This document shows, piece after piece, positions 63,912-64,000 of a stretch of DNA of 64,000 nt (its first letter is position 1; each line of letters opens with the position of its first letter). Origin of the DNA: an uncultured Flavobacteriaceae bacterium (GTDB lineage Bacteria > Bacteroidota > Bacteroidia > Flavobacteriales > Flavobacteriaceae); contig CAJWAA010000014.1 of the NCBI GenBank assembly GCA_913020295.1, forward strand, positions 1 through 64,000, given 5' to 3'. The notes under the pieces were generated by a model. The model had not been told where the DNA came from and searched no databases. It saw nothing but the letters and a program-made list of their open reading frames with translations. The position numbers and the translations under genes were made by a program.

Positions 63912-64000
63912 ATGGGAAAGTTTTGATTAGGCTTGAGTCATGAACACCTATCCGCTACATAGATAGAAATAATTGATGGTGATCTTCAGTAGGCTTGGAT

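Noticed and set aside
1-64000. tRNA or rRNA genes, CRISPR arrays, insertion sequences, prophage or known riboswitches
   Set aside because: None of the characteristic sequences (tRNA arms with a CCA end, regular spaced repeats, transposase or integrase motifs, riboswitch cores) was seen on reading the intergenic regions.

Overview
The window is AT-rich, densely coding chromosomal DNA from a member of the Bacteroidota, most likely a (probably marine) Flavobacteriaceae-type bacterium. This placement rests on PorX (the response-regulator/PglZ protein of type IX secretion), fused LpxC-FabZ and fused HisB and HisIE, an endonuclease III without an iron-sulfur cluster, a YfhO/DUF4834 pair, a TIGR02757 protein, a DUF6787-like protein, and promoters of the Bacteroidota type (TTTG, then TAnnTTTG). 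No rRNA, tRNA, CRISPR array, transposase or prophage was seen. No genus is claimed.

Layout. 1-1850: a small variable islet beside mnmE. It holds a lone DUF418-type membrane protein and is bracketed by two direct copies of the mnmE 3' end, as at the known SGI1-type attachment site. 1851-9757: mnmE, an acetyltransferase-like protein, an outer-membrane barrel, then DUF4834-YfhO-flippase. 9754-22815: housekeeping and repair (uvrA, ECF sigma factor with a short ORF, nth, bcp, metallo-hydrolase, esterase, a dihydroorotase-like pseudoenzyme, TIGR02757, LolD-like ATPase, msrA, folE). 22480-26397: serine synthesis (serC, serA), a LuxC-like acyl-CoA reductase and a divergent ferredoxin. 26409-32245: ychF and topoisomerase IV (parE, parC). 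32475-38879: an XRE regulator with a lipoprotein, an M14 peptidase, an AsnC-type regulator, ppc, aroB. 39019-41360: DUF4258-like protein, tsaE, porX. 41688-47990: lipid A genes (lpxD, lpxC-fabZ, lpxA), efp, sucD, fabG, prohibitin. 48035-55140: a complete histidine operon (GDCBHAFIE) behind an attenuator-type leader. 55198-63889: DUF885 lipoprotein, DUF2461 protein, SUI1 factor, ung, Smr-less mutS2, a dicarboxylate symporter and aroC.

Most genes are ordinary core genes. The unusual signals are mainly non-coding: the duplicated mnmE 3' end; a predicted three-way-junction RNA that ends exactly at the start codon of the ECF sigma factor; a short histidine leader peptide, followed by an intrinsic terminator, whose start codon lies almost at the predicted transcription start; an array of TGTAAAC-type half-sites between an XRE regulator and a peptidase gene; and four convergent gene pairs that overlap by exactly four bases at their stop codons. 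At protein level the clearest oddities are the dihydroorotase homologue that lost its metal ligands and an outer-membrane barrel with a long Lys/Arg/Glu tail.
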